Below are positions 47,159 through 57,290 of a DNA stretch of 64,000 nucleotides, one piece after another. The DNA lies in contig CM066919.1 in assembly GCA_033964015.1 (NCBI GenBank), forward strand, positions 15,665,646-15,729,645, in the 5' to 3' direction. The notes beneath the pieces are model-generated. The model searched no databases and was not told where the DNA came from. It worked only from the letters and a program-made list of their open reading frames with translations. The stretch is from Scolanthus callimorphus (Eukaryota > Cnidaria > Anthozoa > Actiniaria > Edwardsiidae). The translations under genes were made by a program, and so were the position numbers. How positions within the stretch are numbered: the stretch's first letter is position 1; the number at the start of each line of letters is the position of its first letter.

Positions 47159-48422
47159 GGCGCATCGGAGGGACATTAATGACAACGGGATAACCAAAGG
47201 GTAACCACGAGGTAACCATCCTCCTTACAGAATAGCCCTCCTCCTCCTCCTCCTCCTCCTCCTCCTCCTCCTCCTCCTCACAAAATAGACCTCCCCTCTC
47301 CTCCTCCTCCTCACAAAATAGTCCTCCTCCTCCTCACAAAACAGACCTCCTCCTCCTCCTCCTCACAAAATAGTCCTCCTCCTCCTCCTCCTCCTCAAAG
47401 AATAGTCCTCCTCCTCCTCCTCCTCCTGAGAAACCCTAGAGAAACCCCACAGAAACCCCACAGAAACCTACAGAAACCCTTGAGAAACCCTAGAGAAACC
47501 CCACAGAAACCCTGGATACTGCAATACATCACAGCAATGCCCGTAGCGCCCGCAAGACGCCCGTAGCACCGAGCCCGGAAGGACGCCCGTCAACGCCCGC
47601 TACAACGCCCGCTACAACGCCCGCTACAGCGCCCGCTACAGCGCCCGTCAACGCCCGCTACAACGCCCGCTACAACGCCCGTCACGCCCGCAAGGACGGC
47701 CGTCAACGCCCGCGACAGCGCCCGTCAAATACTAAAAAAACATTTTATAATGTCCCTTTGTTTGCCCTTCCTCCTCACTGAATAAAAATGCTCCTCCTCT
47801 CAGAATGGTCCTCCTCCTCCTCCCTATAATGTTTTCCATATTTTATGAAACAAATTCCCTACCCTACCCCTGAGAAGTGTAACATAATTAAAGTGTAGTA
47901 TTTTAAATATAAATTTAGGATACTCACCAAGTATATGATTGTCCATTTTGTCACCTTTTGTCTCCTTTTGTCCCCGTTTATTTTTCTTGTATAAATTACA
48001 TGTATTGGTATTGCATTCATTTTATTTGTCTTTTTTCTAAGCGCGCTTTTAGGTAAATAAAAATAGATAAAGGGCTTGGGGCTGCTTGTGTCGGAGTGTT
48101 CTTAGAAGGGACATTGATAGAACTGATCCTTTTCGTGTACTTGTACTTTTTCCTGCTATTTTTATAGTCAAATAAGGGACAATGTAATATATAATAAAGA
48201 AAACAGAATCTTAACGTCATCCTCCATAATATTTTTTCTGTAAATTTCATGATGTTAACCTCACATTTTTTCACTTTATTCCACTAAACCTCTGGTTTTA
48301 TAGACTCTGATTAAAATAGAAACCACAAGCACATGGTAAAGACAAAAGAAACCACAGCCACGTGTTGAACACAACGGAACACCCGTGCCAACAATCTTAA
48401 TGTATTCCTCCGCAATAAAAAA

Positions 48423-48481
48423 CACCTGAGGATAGTGTGTCTTGCAACGTGACTCATCAGCAGCTTTCTTGTATTTTTTTG
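48423..48481 (+). repeat. 59-bp segment identical to 49352-49410
   Basis: CACCTGAGGATAGTGTGTCT...GTATTTTTTTG is present here inside the foldback right arm and again 929 bp downstream in unrelated sequence, same orientation, no mismatch seen. The left arm lacks it. Confidence 0.9.
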
Positions 48482-48710
48482 TGTCAACAAACAACCGCAA
48501 GCTCATTAATTCCGCGTGGGGACGCTCATTAATTCAACCGCGACGCTCATTATGTATTCCTGCGCAATAAAGAACAAAAGAACACCTGTGTCAACAATCA
48601 ACCGCAAGCTCATTAATTCCGCGTGGGGACGCTCATTAATTCCTCCGCAATAAAGAACAAAAGAACACCTGTGTCAACAATAAACCGCAAAGCTCATTAT
48701 GTATTCCGCC
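48482..48710. repeat. Tandem units in the outer right arm
   Basis: TGTCAACAATCAACCGCAAG to AAGAACACCTG recurs with 80-110 bp periods (starts about 48482, 48591 and 48673). The left arm has this block once. Confidence 0.75.
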
Positions 48711-48772
48711 GCAAAATTAGTATTCCGCCGCAAAAAAAGGGCTAATTCGGTCCCTCCTATACTACTGAGGGG

Positions 48773-49575
48773 CAAATGGAAATCCGTCCTCACGCTAGTT
48801 TTGACATCTTTACATGAAACTGAAACGTGATCCCAGGATAATACGTACAGAGTTTGAAACAACAACTCATGTGCACCTGATCACCGTGTTTTTTCTTTGT
48901 CTGCTTTGCTGAAAAAAGTTCATAGCCGTATGAAATTTGGCGTACATCAACCGGTAGTATAAAGCTGACATCGTTCTCACGCCACATTTTCACTTTTTAA
49001 CACATTAGTACCAAAGGTCCCATCAAACTAATCACTTTCTGTTAATCTATAGTTCATGTGCATCTCAGCGAGTGGTGCCATTTCTTCTAAACACGAAGCA
49101 GGCAAGAAATATTTAACTTTTAGATTTTTTGTTTAGAAATTGTAACGCTGACTTTTCATTTCTAAAAACGCCTAATTTTCTCACTATTTTCTAGATATGC
49201 CCAAATGTTTTTACATAAAAATACGCATCAGCAATAGAACTATTTGCATGCTAAAAATGGGCCTTCAATATTCACAACATAGGAAAATATTAAATATATT
49301 ATCTCGGATCGCGGGTTGTTTTGAATTGGGTACCAACATCGTGCACATGGCCACCTGAGGATAGTGTGTCTTGCAACGTGACTCATCAGCAGCTTTCTTG
49401 TATTTTTTTGGCGAGGGAACTGTCCGTCACAAACAAGACTAATCAAGTGGTGGAGATTGGGCTCGACTCTCATGGCGGCCGGACATGTGTAAGAACCGCT
49501 CCGCTTAAGACCGCTCTGAGTCAAAGAATTTTTATACCTGAAATAAGTTATGTCTATCCAAATTACTACTAAATC
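48773..49575. other. Region between foldback and LINE
   Basis: No gene confirmed. A minus-strand frame around 49330-49470 reads SLVCDGQFPRQKNTRKLLMS and ARHTILRWPCARCWYP, which looks protein-like but is not recognised. It contains the source-like copy of the 59-bp segment (49352-49410). It may be the 5' leader of the LINE or a gene fragment. Confidence 0.4.
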
Positions 49576-50482
49576 AATAGTCTCACCGTCGATAGTAAAA
49601 AATCTCAAACTAGAAGGAAAAGAGAAGAAATTAGCTCAAGCAGTTCTTCGAGTTCACCTACAGGGAAACTCCAAAAGATGTCCACCGGTGACGAGGTTTT
49701 CAAGTACGGCTGCTTTGCTTGCTGTGGAAGAAAAGGCTGATATGTTGAAAATGATGAAGACGATTAAAGTTAATACGGAACAGCTTTTGGTCGATAACTG
49801 AATTCTGAAGGAGGATGTAAAAGAGCTAAGGGGTAAAATGGAAAATTACATTTCTCGCGTGGAGGAATTGGAGAACGAAAATGCTGTTCTTAAAGGTAGA
49901 CTTGCAGAGCTTGAAAAAAAAGGAGTCCAAAGATAGAGGAATATATCGACGAGTGGGAGGATAAAGTAGGCGACGTCGATATCAGGCTTGACGACCTGAG
50001 CAATATACTAGAAAACGGAATTTAGGAGTGTACGGCATACCAGAAGTGGAGAACGAGAATCTAACCAGTCAAGTTATCAAGTTAGCCGAAGAGCTTGACG
50101 TGGATATCTGCGAGGAGGATATACATATTGTCCACCGTATGGACGTAAGAAGCCTGAAAACAAGAAACGCAAACTCCAGGGTGGCGCCGAAATCAATTAT
50201 TGTGAGATTTCGAAATTACAGGGGAAATTATTGTTGTACCGTGCACGAAGAGAGTTAAGAGATTACGATGCTAGTGAAGTATTTCCTGGCGCTGGGCCTA
50301 TCTACATCAACGAGAATCTTACAGCAATGCGAAAAAAGTTATTCGCCGAATCCAGGAAAGTAAAGTCTAAGAAGAAATTCCAAGGATGCTGGACCAGGGA
50401 TGGCAACAATTTTCTTCGGAAAGCTGAGGGCTCGAATTCAATCAGGATTCGCTGTCTGAAAGACCTAAAGAAATGTTCATAA
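49576..50482 (+). pseudogene. LINE ORF1 (L1/Tx1-like RNA-binding protein)
   Basis: Order of blocks: coiled coil (about 49730-49915, EDVKELRGKMEN, VEELENENAVLKGRLAELEK), then an RRM-like core VYGIPEVENENLTSQVIKLA and EDIHIVHRMDVRS (about 50025-50150), PKSIIVRFRNYRG, and a C-terminal block ARRELRDYD, YINENLTAMRKKLFAESRKV, DGNNFLRKAEGS. This is the layout of L1-type ORF1, an RNA chaperone. At least four frame breaks (49799, 49930-50025, 50205-50230) prevent a complete protein. Confidence 0.75.
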
Positions 50483-50739
50483 CTCAACTATAATGCAGTT
50501 TTTTTTTCTAGCTGCTGTGCAAATAGAGCAAGAGGTATTTTCTAGGGTATTAGTTAATTATTTAATGTATTCTTCTCTCTCGTTAGTCAAAATCACATGG
50601 CTTTGAAATCATCTATGGCTTTGAAATTTATATTTATATATCTTGTCTTTGGCGTTTTTGTGTGTTGTCTAGTCCAGCCGAACGTAAATATAGAGTCTTT
50701 TACATAGTTGGAAATCATCGATTCTTTCAGTTTTAATTT

Positions 50740-51990
50740 AATTCTTTATACGTCAAGGGTTAAGGGATAAAAAGAAACGACAAAAAATGTTTGATTGGAT
50801 ATCCAGACATAAAGGGGATAAGGGCATTACTTTTCTTCAGGAGACGCATAGACACTGAAATAGATTGGAAAAATATTACAGGAAGTAAAATAATTTTTTC
50901 GCATGGCTCTAATGATAGTAGAGGCTGTGCTATCTTGTTGGGAGATAAATTGGATTATAGGATAAGTCATGAAGTCAGTGATTCTAATGGAAGGTATGTA
51001 ATAGTGCTCTGCGAGATTCAGGGATCTCATTTATTTTAATAAATTCATATGCACCGAAAATAGAGAAAGACCAAGTATGTTTTTTCAACGATGTTTACGG
51101 GAAGTGGGACAATTTCAATACCCTCTCAATACGACTTTATATGGGGAGGTGACTTCAATTTTTATTTTGATATTGATCTCGAAACGTCCGGGGAGATCCA
51201 TTACTTAAAGTTAACTCTATAGAAACTATAGAGACAATTATGCTGGAACTAGATTTGTGCGATATATGGAGAATTAGAAATCCGACAGGTAAGAGGTACA
51301 CCTGGCGAGGGCGTGGCCAGGGCAGGCGTAAAGGGGATAATCAAGCTTTACATAGAAGGTTAGACTATTTTTTTATTTCGGACGAATTACAACCATATGT
51401 GGAAAATTGCGACATCATCCCAGCCCCAAATACTGATCACTCCGCAACTGTATTAGAGTTTAAATTCTTTTGAAGATGGCCCTAAAGGTCCTTCGTTTTG
51501 GAAATTTAACAACTCTTTAACTGGAAAATCTGAATATATCGAGGAATTAAAACAGCTATTGAATAATTTAAAGATTTCTCTAGACGAAGACGGTATAACA
51601 AATCCCCAGTTAAGATGGGAATTGATAAAATATGAGATACGTAAGTTTACTATTAGTTACTCTAAGAAACTAGCAAAAATAAGACGTGATACTTATAAGG
51701 AGATCGAGGATAGCATAAGATCTATTGAACGCGAAAAGGATTGGCAAAATAACGACGAAAAAATAGCCGAACATGACAGGTTAACGAAAGAATTTAGTGA
51801 CTATGTCACAGAAGGTATTATTATGAGATCTAAAGCAGAATGGTATGAATCAGGAGAAAAAAATACCCGATATTTTTTGTCTTTGGAGAAAAGGAATAAA
51901 TGTAAAACTTTTGCGAGGAAAATCCTAGATGCTGATGATACGCTCATTTCAGATTCCAATTCAGATTCAGGTTTATTTTTGCAAAATTTG
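50740..51990 (+). pseudogene. LINE ORF2 endonuclease domain, reverse transcriptase missing
   Basis: GLRDKKKRQKMFDWIS and FLQETH (about 50757-50848) open an APE-type endonuclease. Then FSHGSNDSRGCAIL (about 50897-50940), GGDFNFYFDID (about 51131-51165), LDLCDIWR, RRLDYFFISD and NTDHSATVLEF (to 51470) follow. The linker (GPKGPSFWKF, EWYESGEKNTRYFLSLEK, about 51478-51895) leads normally to RT, but similarity ends at about 51980 in SDSNSDSG. Frame breaks at about 50848, 51040-51235 and 51472. The endonuclease nicks target DNA in retrotransposition. The 3' half is absent. Confidence 0.75.
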
Positions 51991-52705
51991 CTCCTTTTCG
52001 TGCGAGTTTTGAGGGCTCTGTTTTGAGTGCTGTTTTTATTCAAGTCCGGAAGAATTTCTACTTCAGCGGCCACAAAACTGTCATGTGAAAAATTCGTCAA
52101 AGGAACAAGTTAGCAGGTAAGCAAATCAATTGATCCAAATTAATTTTGTTTGGGATTAATGTTTTTTAACCCTGAAATCAGCTACTTCAAATTTAGTAGT
52201 TTGCAATTTCTCTTTTGGCGAGTAAGGTTTCCTTCGCTGCTATCGATTTTCTATCGTATTATTTTCTCTTGCAATGCCATGATTGCCTAATAAAATATGA
52301 GAATCAGAAAAGACTATGTTTTCATTATATTTTCTACGAAATAGTCAAGTTTGATTTGTCATTTAATTTGAAAAGGGTTTCCTTGTAAAATTTCAGTGCT
52401 GAATGCAACGATGTTGTTGAAACACAAAGCGATGTAAGCTTATTATTTTCCACCTCACAAAGCGATGTATTATTTTCCACTAGCTTTTGAAAAGTCCACT
52501 TACAGTGTAACTAAAACGGCTAAAAAGAGAGAAGAGATTTGTCAGTACGTGTGTATATCCAGTTCTATAATTCCAACCGCATTTTATTCCCGTTTGAGCA
52601 TGATTTAAGCTTAAATTTTTCTTGCAAATTATGGGGGATTGTTGTTTGCGTGCGTTTTGTTTCCAACTTTATTTTGCGAAACTTCGTTGTCTATGTTATA
52701 AAAGC
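51991..52705. other. Intergenic beyond the truncated LINE
   Basis: No gene recognised. GTGTATATCCAGTTCTATA at 52551-52569 is a partial copy of the TIR at 52723, and 'CACAAAGCGATGTA' recurs at 52422 and 52456. Confidence 0.5.
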
Positions 52706-52887
52706 AATGGTCCATACTTAGCAGTGCGTATATCCAGTTCTGGAAGCACTGGATAGTTGAGAGAGCACTCAGCTAGCTAGAGTCGCACTCGGCTAACGCC
52801 TCGTGCGACTCTTACGCTACCTTCGTGCTCTCTCAACTATCCGCGTGCTTCCAGAACTGGATATACGCACGCTAAGCATGGACCATT
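52706..52887. mobile_element. 182-bp foldback MITE
   Basis: AATGGTCCATACTTAGC, GCGTATATCCAGTTCTGGAA and GATAGTTGAGAGAGCAC are all mirrored at 52803-52887, giving ~75-bp arms with few mismatches and a ~30-bp centre. No coding content. Target duplication not evident. Confidence 0.75.
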
Positions 52888-53890
52888 CCTTAACTCCTAG
52901 TTGTAGACCATTTGTTTTTTGAATGCATTGAGACCAATAATTTTTATTTGAAATAAGAATGTGGCTGGAAGACTACGGTGTCTTTCTTTCAGAACTCAGT
53001 TTATCTAACATAGTCCTGGCGTCCAGAACATAACAAATAATTTTGTCATTTTAATTTTTAAACTTGCTTTGTATAAAGCAAGAGAAACAGGAAAAACCCC
53101 TTCAGTAGCTCTTTTCACAAATCTCTTAAACCAATACGAAGATATAGAATCAAGAATTGCATATAAAATAACAAAGTTATGATGCATCCACATAGTAAAA
53201 AATGATCAATAAAAAAGCATTAGATATAAAAAAAGACTAATCAAGTAGTTAGTTCTCCCTCTTCTTGCCTAATGATAACCTCATAAAGCCATTTCACAAG
53301 GATTCGTGTAGCTGTTTTATCCTGCTAAATCGCTTTTCCCTCAAATATCCAGTGTTTACAGTGTTTATTCACTCCATTTTTTCAGCAAACTACTTGGTGC
53401 AACGAGCCCGCGACAAATAATGCTCATCTCGGAAACGTTTGTCGAATATGCTTACAAATGCTCTTCAATTTGAGCTTCTTGGATGAAATTATACAATATC
53501 TTGTTCGCTACATGTCCGATTTTGTTGAAAATGGCTTGAAATGTCCGCCCTTCTCTGCAGATTTTCGAAGTATTGCTTGCAAACTTCGAGATCGACAAAA
53601 AACGTCCGTATGCAAATCATGAGTTTTGTCACGCGCGTAGTTTTAAAACACCCAGTGTCTGTCCATCACCGGGGCAACAAAGATACGCCCATGCAGGAAA
53701 CCAGGAAACCATGTGAGTTTGTTTTTAATTTATCTTTTTTTTTATCTCGTGCATTAGCCTATGGTGCTCCACAGGAGCTAAAAACTAAAAATCAGATCAA
53801 GAAATGATCTCAGGGGCCCGAAGAAAAAAGTGCTAATGGCTAAGGCTAATGGCTTTCTACTTTCTTTTCTTGGCAGTACAAAGATCTGTC
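52888..53890. other. Intergenic, no recognised gene
   Basis: Short frames only. GAAACCATGTGAGTTTG at about 53705-53721 resembles a splice donor after an ATG, but no coherent exon is seen. Confidence 0.45.
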
Positions 53891-53897
53891 TGATATA

Positions 53898-54653
53898 GGG
53901 AGAGGGACAAACTAGAGGAACTGATGGTGAGACGCGGCGTCTCAGACTTGCCACTGACTGATGCAAATAAAGCGTTAGGAATCCATAGTGTGGTTGTAGA
54001 CGAGGTCCTTGTCTTTAGGACCAAAGCCCTTGATGCAATTACTGCTGGGATGAATTGTATCAGTTTAGGCAGTCTTCCACGTGGAAAACCATGCCTCAGA
54101 AAAATCCTCTTCCCGACACTTTCAGAAATCAACATTGGAGCTGAATTTCTGATGAAGAAGATACACTTTGATCCTAAGGAAAAGCGCGACACTGAGGAGA
54201 AAAGGAGCTCACGAGTGCCTTCTGAAGTTCATTCAAGAATATACCTGGCTAATAGGTAAATATAGGCCTGGAATTTCGTCTTGCTTCTTTCTTGGGCAAT
54301 TCCATTGGCAATTAGAATTTCTGGAAAGTGGAATGTGCACTTCTTCCATGAGGAGAGACACTATTGTAGGTGATTGTCATCTCGTTCTTTGGTTGGCATC
54401 ATCTTGTAGATATTATTTTACTTTCTTTGCATAGGTGTGGTGATGTTCATAACAGGAGGTTCAGTCCTTATCTGATGACGATGAGCTGAAGATAGCATTT
54501 CAGACCAACCCAGCAGAGGACAGAACAATGCTGGAGGCAGATACATGCTTCAGCACCACTTCTCTTCCTCTTGTGCACAACTAATATGAGAGCTTCAAGT
54601 GATCTTGTGTTTGTGCAGTAGCAAATGGTACACACGGCTTTGGGAAATTTTAG
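53898..54653 (+). pseudogene. HECT-type E3 ubiquitin ligase C-terminal fragment
   Basis: Part A (to 54256) encodes LPLTDANKALGIHSVVVDEV, LDAITAGMNCISLGSL and KILFPTLSEI, then, after a one-base shift near 54200, HECLLKFIQEYTWLIG ending at ATAG|GTAAAT. Part B starts after TTTGCATAG (54433) with FITGGSVL and, after another one-base shift, reads DDDELKIAFQTNPAE and ADTCFSTTSLPLVHN, ending YESFK and FGKF. The TCF...LP...Y.SF...FG.F order is the HECT C-lobe; its transfer cysteine codon is 54546-54548. TAA at 54582 and TGA at 54600 break it. Probably a decayed gene copy with one intron remaining. Confidence 0.6.
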
Positions 54654-54659
54654 CTTTCA

Positions 54660-55480
54660 TTGGTGCCATTAAAGGCAATTAGTGAGTTACTCACTCCAGG
54701 ATGTTGCTAAGGTTCAGTAGGTGATGATTTGACAGAATTGACTCGCCTATAACTATTCCAGAATAGTACACTTTTATGATTGTGTCATTACACCGTCGTT
54801 TTCTGCTCGACCTCAACAAGTGTGTCTTATTATAATGCAATGACACAAGCTATAAAAAAGTGACATTCTGTAAAAGCCGCCGACCACTTTTATTTCTTAA
54901 AAAATATTTAATCAGACAAACATACCAAGCTGTTGGAGTACACTGGTTTCTGTTATTTATATATTGAATCAATTCATCTAGTATCCAATATGCATTTCAG
55001 GAATGTATTTAGGGATGGGGATGTTTCCCCCTTTCGGGGAGAATTTTTGAAACTAAGTATTGTTGAAATGTACTATTTTTCATGATTTTAATAATAAATA
55101 AAAAATTAATTTCTGGATCCACCCCTGATGACACCTTTTTTCAGGACAAAAATCCTCTTTCCTAAAAAGAAACCCAGTTTCAGGTAACACGCAGACTTTT
55201 GTTGTTTGTCTTCTGCACTTCGGTTATCCTGCACAGTCAACCTGGCTGCGGGCCATTGGACTCTTGACAATTTCTTGCCCATTGCAGTTATCTAGCATCC
55301 CTTGCAACCAAAACGATGGTAACTACATTGTCATTATCTGAGTTCACTTGTCCATCCCAGTCTATGCTATATTGATCAATATCCTCCTGGAAAGAAAAAA
55401 TAACGGCATGTGAGCTAGTGCCATACAGTAGACCAAAATTACTTCATTTCTGGTGCTGAAAAAAAAACACCTCATAAACT
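54660..55480. other. Intergenic, nothing recognised
   Basis: AT-rich, no gene, RNA or structured repeat identified. Confidence 0.5.
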
Positions 55481-55544
55481 GTTACCAGTAGGTTAGGTCT
55501 AAATGTAGAACCAACGTCTTGCCGAACCAAACCATTTGGTAAGG

Positions 55545-55725
55545 TTCACAATAGCGTGACGTCCGTACCAAAACACAAAGCAGCAAGGCAATCGTGGGAA
55601 CGTTGAAGCCCCCCTCTAAAAGAAAGGACAACTGCTCCTCTCTTATCTCGAAGGCTGGCTGTCCACAACGCTGGTTATACATGCGGGAAGCAAACTCCAC
55701 GTCATCGAGTGCATCTACTCTACAA
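55545..55725 (-). pseudogene. Transposon HTH fragment cut by the BEL-2 insertion
   Basis: Minus strand: VDALDDVEFASRMYNQRCGQ, then FEIREEQLSFLLEGGFNVPT and IALLLCV. The pattern 'F.I...QL..LL..GF.V..IA.LL.VS' is the helix-turn-helix start of integrase-type transposon proteins as I recall them. The upstream part on this strand ends at the BEL-2 target site. Similar in kind to 7605-7769. Confidence 0.45.
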
Positions 55726-55730
55726 GTACT
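55726..55730. repeat. BEL-2 target-site duplication GTACT (left)
   Basis: GTACT before the left LTR is repeated at 63855-63859 after the right LTR. A 5-bp duplication is normal for BEL/Pao. Confidence 0.9.
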
Positions 55731-56605
55731 TGTAATTCCCAATTACATTAGGCGGGATTCTTGGTGCTATGGTGCAATCGAACTCGTCTTGATAATTTTT
55801 TATACAGTTTATTTACGTTGATTATGATACATTCGGTTGAAGAGATTTGATACGATGGGTTATAGTAGATGAAATGACAATAACGACGATGATGACGGTT
55901 CGAACTGAAATAAATGTTACAAACCGAACTATAGCAAATCACAAATCAAGCAAACACGAAAGGTTACATTTAGTGTAATAGTATTTGCAGGCGGCACAGG
56001 GGTATTTGCTCTCCGTAGGCAAATACTGGGAAAGTGAGCCAAACTACGCGTAGGCGGTGCCGCATACATATACACTTTGCGATAACAAATATGATAGTTA
56101 CAAATTCTAGCAAGAATGATCATACAAGGTTTGCATAACCTAAGGGACATATACACAATATCCAAAAATCAATGCATAATATGACGTCCAAATGTTGTAC
56201 AATATAACGAGATTAAGTCTGTATTTAGTGCTTTACCCATGTTGCACTTGAATTGAATATGAAATCACGCGAGCTAGTAATAATTTGTCACAAGAACATA
56301 GTTTATAGATTTGCTTACTAGTCATTGTAGATGGTTTAATAATGAGAATAGGTTGACTTACTTTGTCTACGCAGCACCAAGTAGGATCGATGATTGTAGA
56401 TTTGCAAATGGTTGATATATATGACTATAAATTGTGGCGTGTCTACCACGGTCGACTATATGAGCTATATAAATCCTACAAAGGCGTGCTTGACATTTTA
56501 GAAGTGATAACCTGTCATAACTAGTGAACTAATCTATTTACTTATCAGTGGTAAATTTATCGAAATTAATACTCTTGACATAAAGAACAAATTTCAAAAC
56601 CAACA
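55731..56605 (-). repeat. BEL-2 3' LTR
   Basis: 875 bp, starting TGTAATTCCC and ending CCAACA on the plus strand. It is the 3' copy for the minus-strand element. Confidence 0.95.
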
Positions 56606-56747
56606 TTCCGGCCTCTTAAATGCGTACTAAGGGAAAGCATTTATAATCATGTATATAAGACTAGGGATTGAAATTTTAGACTAAATATAAGATACAATAA
56701 TGATAATGGTTATATAAATGTTCATGATAAAGTGTTCAGTGTTCGTT

Positions 56748-57290
56748 TTACTTATCGTCAGTAGTAGATCCATCCGCAACCTCCAGAAGAACAATCTTGT
56801 CGATTGGACGAACTAGCGTAGATGCTCTCGTTTTCATCTTCACGCTGCGCACCAGTCCATCCCTCCGGTTGGTGTACACCTCTACGATGCGCCCAAGGGA
56901 CCATGAGCTGCGTGGGGTCTTCTCGTCCACGATCAACACAACGTCGTTCACTTGGAAGTTTCTCTGTTGTCCAATCCACTTCTGACGTTCTTGAAGTAGG
57001 GGAAGGTATTCTCGAATCCAGCGACGCCAGAATATGTCAGCGAGGTATTGTACTTGTCGCCAACGTCGCTGAATGCAGTTATCGCTCTTGTTGAAGATTC
57101 CCGGGCGAACTGCAGGGCCTGCGTGTAGTAGGAGCAGGTGATTCGGTGTGAGTGGCTCCATGTCACGTGGGTCGTCCGACACTTTGGTAATTGGTCTGCT
57201 ATTTAAGATAGACTCCACCTCACACATAAGCGTATTCAAGCCTTCGTCATCTAGTGTTTGCTCCCGGATTACCGCCTTCATGACTTTCCT
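56748..57290 (-). pseudogene. BEL-2 integrase C-terminus and DUF5641
   Basis: The frame MKAVIREQ...LNTLMCEVESILNSRPIT, PLTPNHLLLL, then DIFWRRWIREYLPLL, NDVVLIVDEKTPRSSW, GRIVEV is the usual BEL/Pao integrase tail and DUF5641-like region. It is cut off from the integrase core by the 16-bp duplication at about 57290-57325. The stop is at 56748. Confidence 0.85.

Larger units (their letters stand above)
45234..48766. mobile_element. Giant foldback element, 3.53 kb
   Basis: The ends AGTAGTATAGGAGGGACCGA... and its reverse complement are exact inverted copies. Pairing continues over the whole element: left arm 45234-46830, loop 46831-47158, right arm 47159-48766. Sampled single-copy stretches of the arms (e.g. 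45495-45640 with 48120-48262) are about 97% identical. The arms differ in microsatellite length and in a 53-bp insert in the right arm. No transposase frame exists; long poly-E, poly-R and poly-G frames come from the GGA array. A 6-bp duplication GAGGGG flanks it. It is a non-autonomous foldback DNA transposon of unknown superfamily. Confidence 0.8.

Noticed and set aside
54168..54434. Separate 88-codon ORF after the HECT fragment
   Set aside because: Its first part is the HECT fragment in a shifted frame; the rest is apparent intron.
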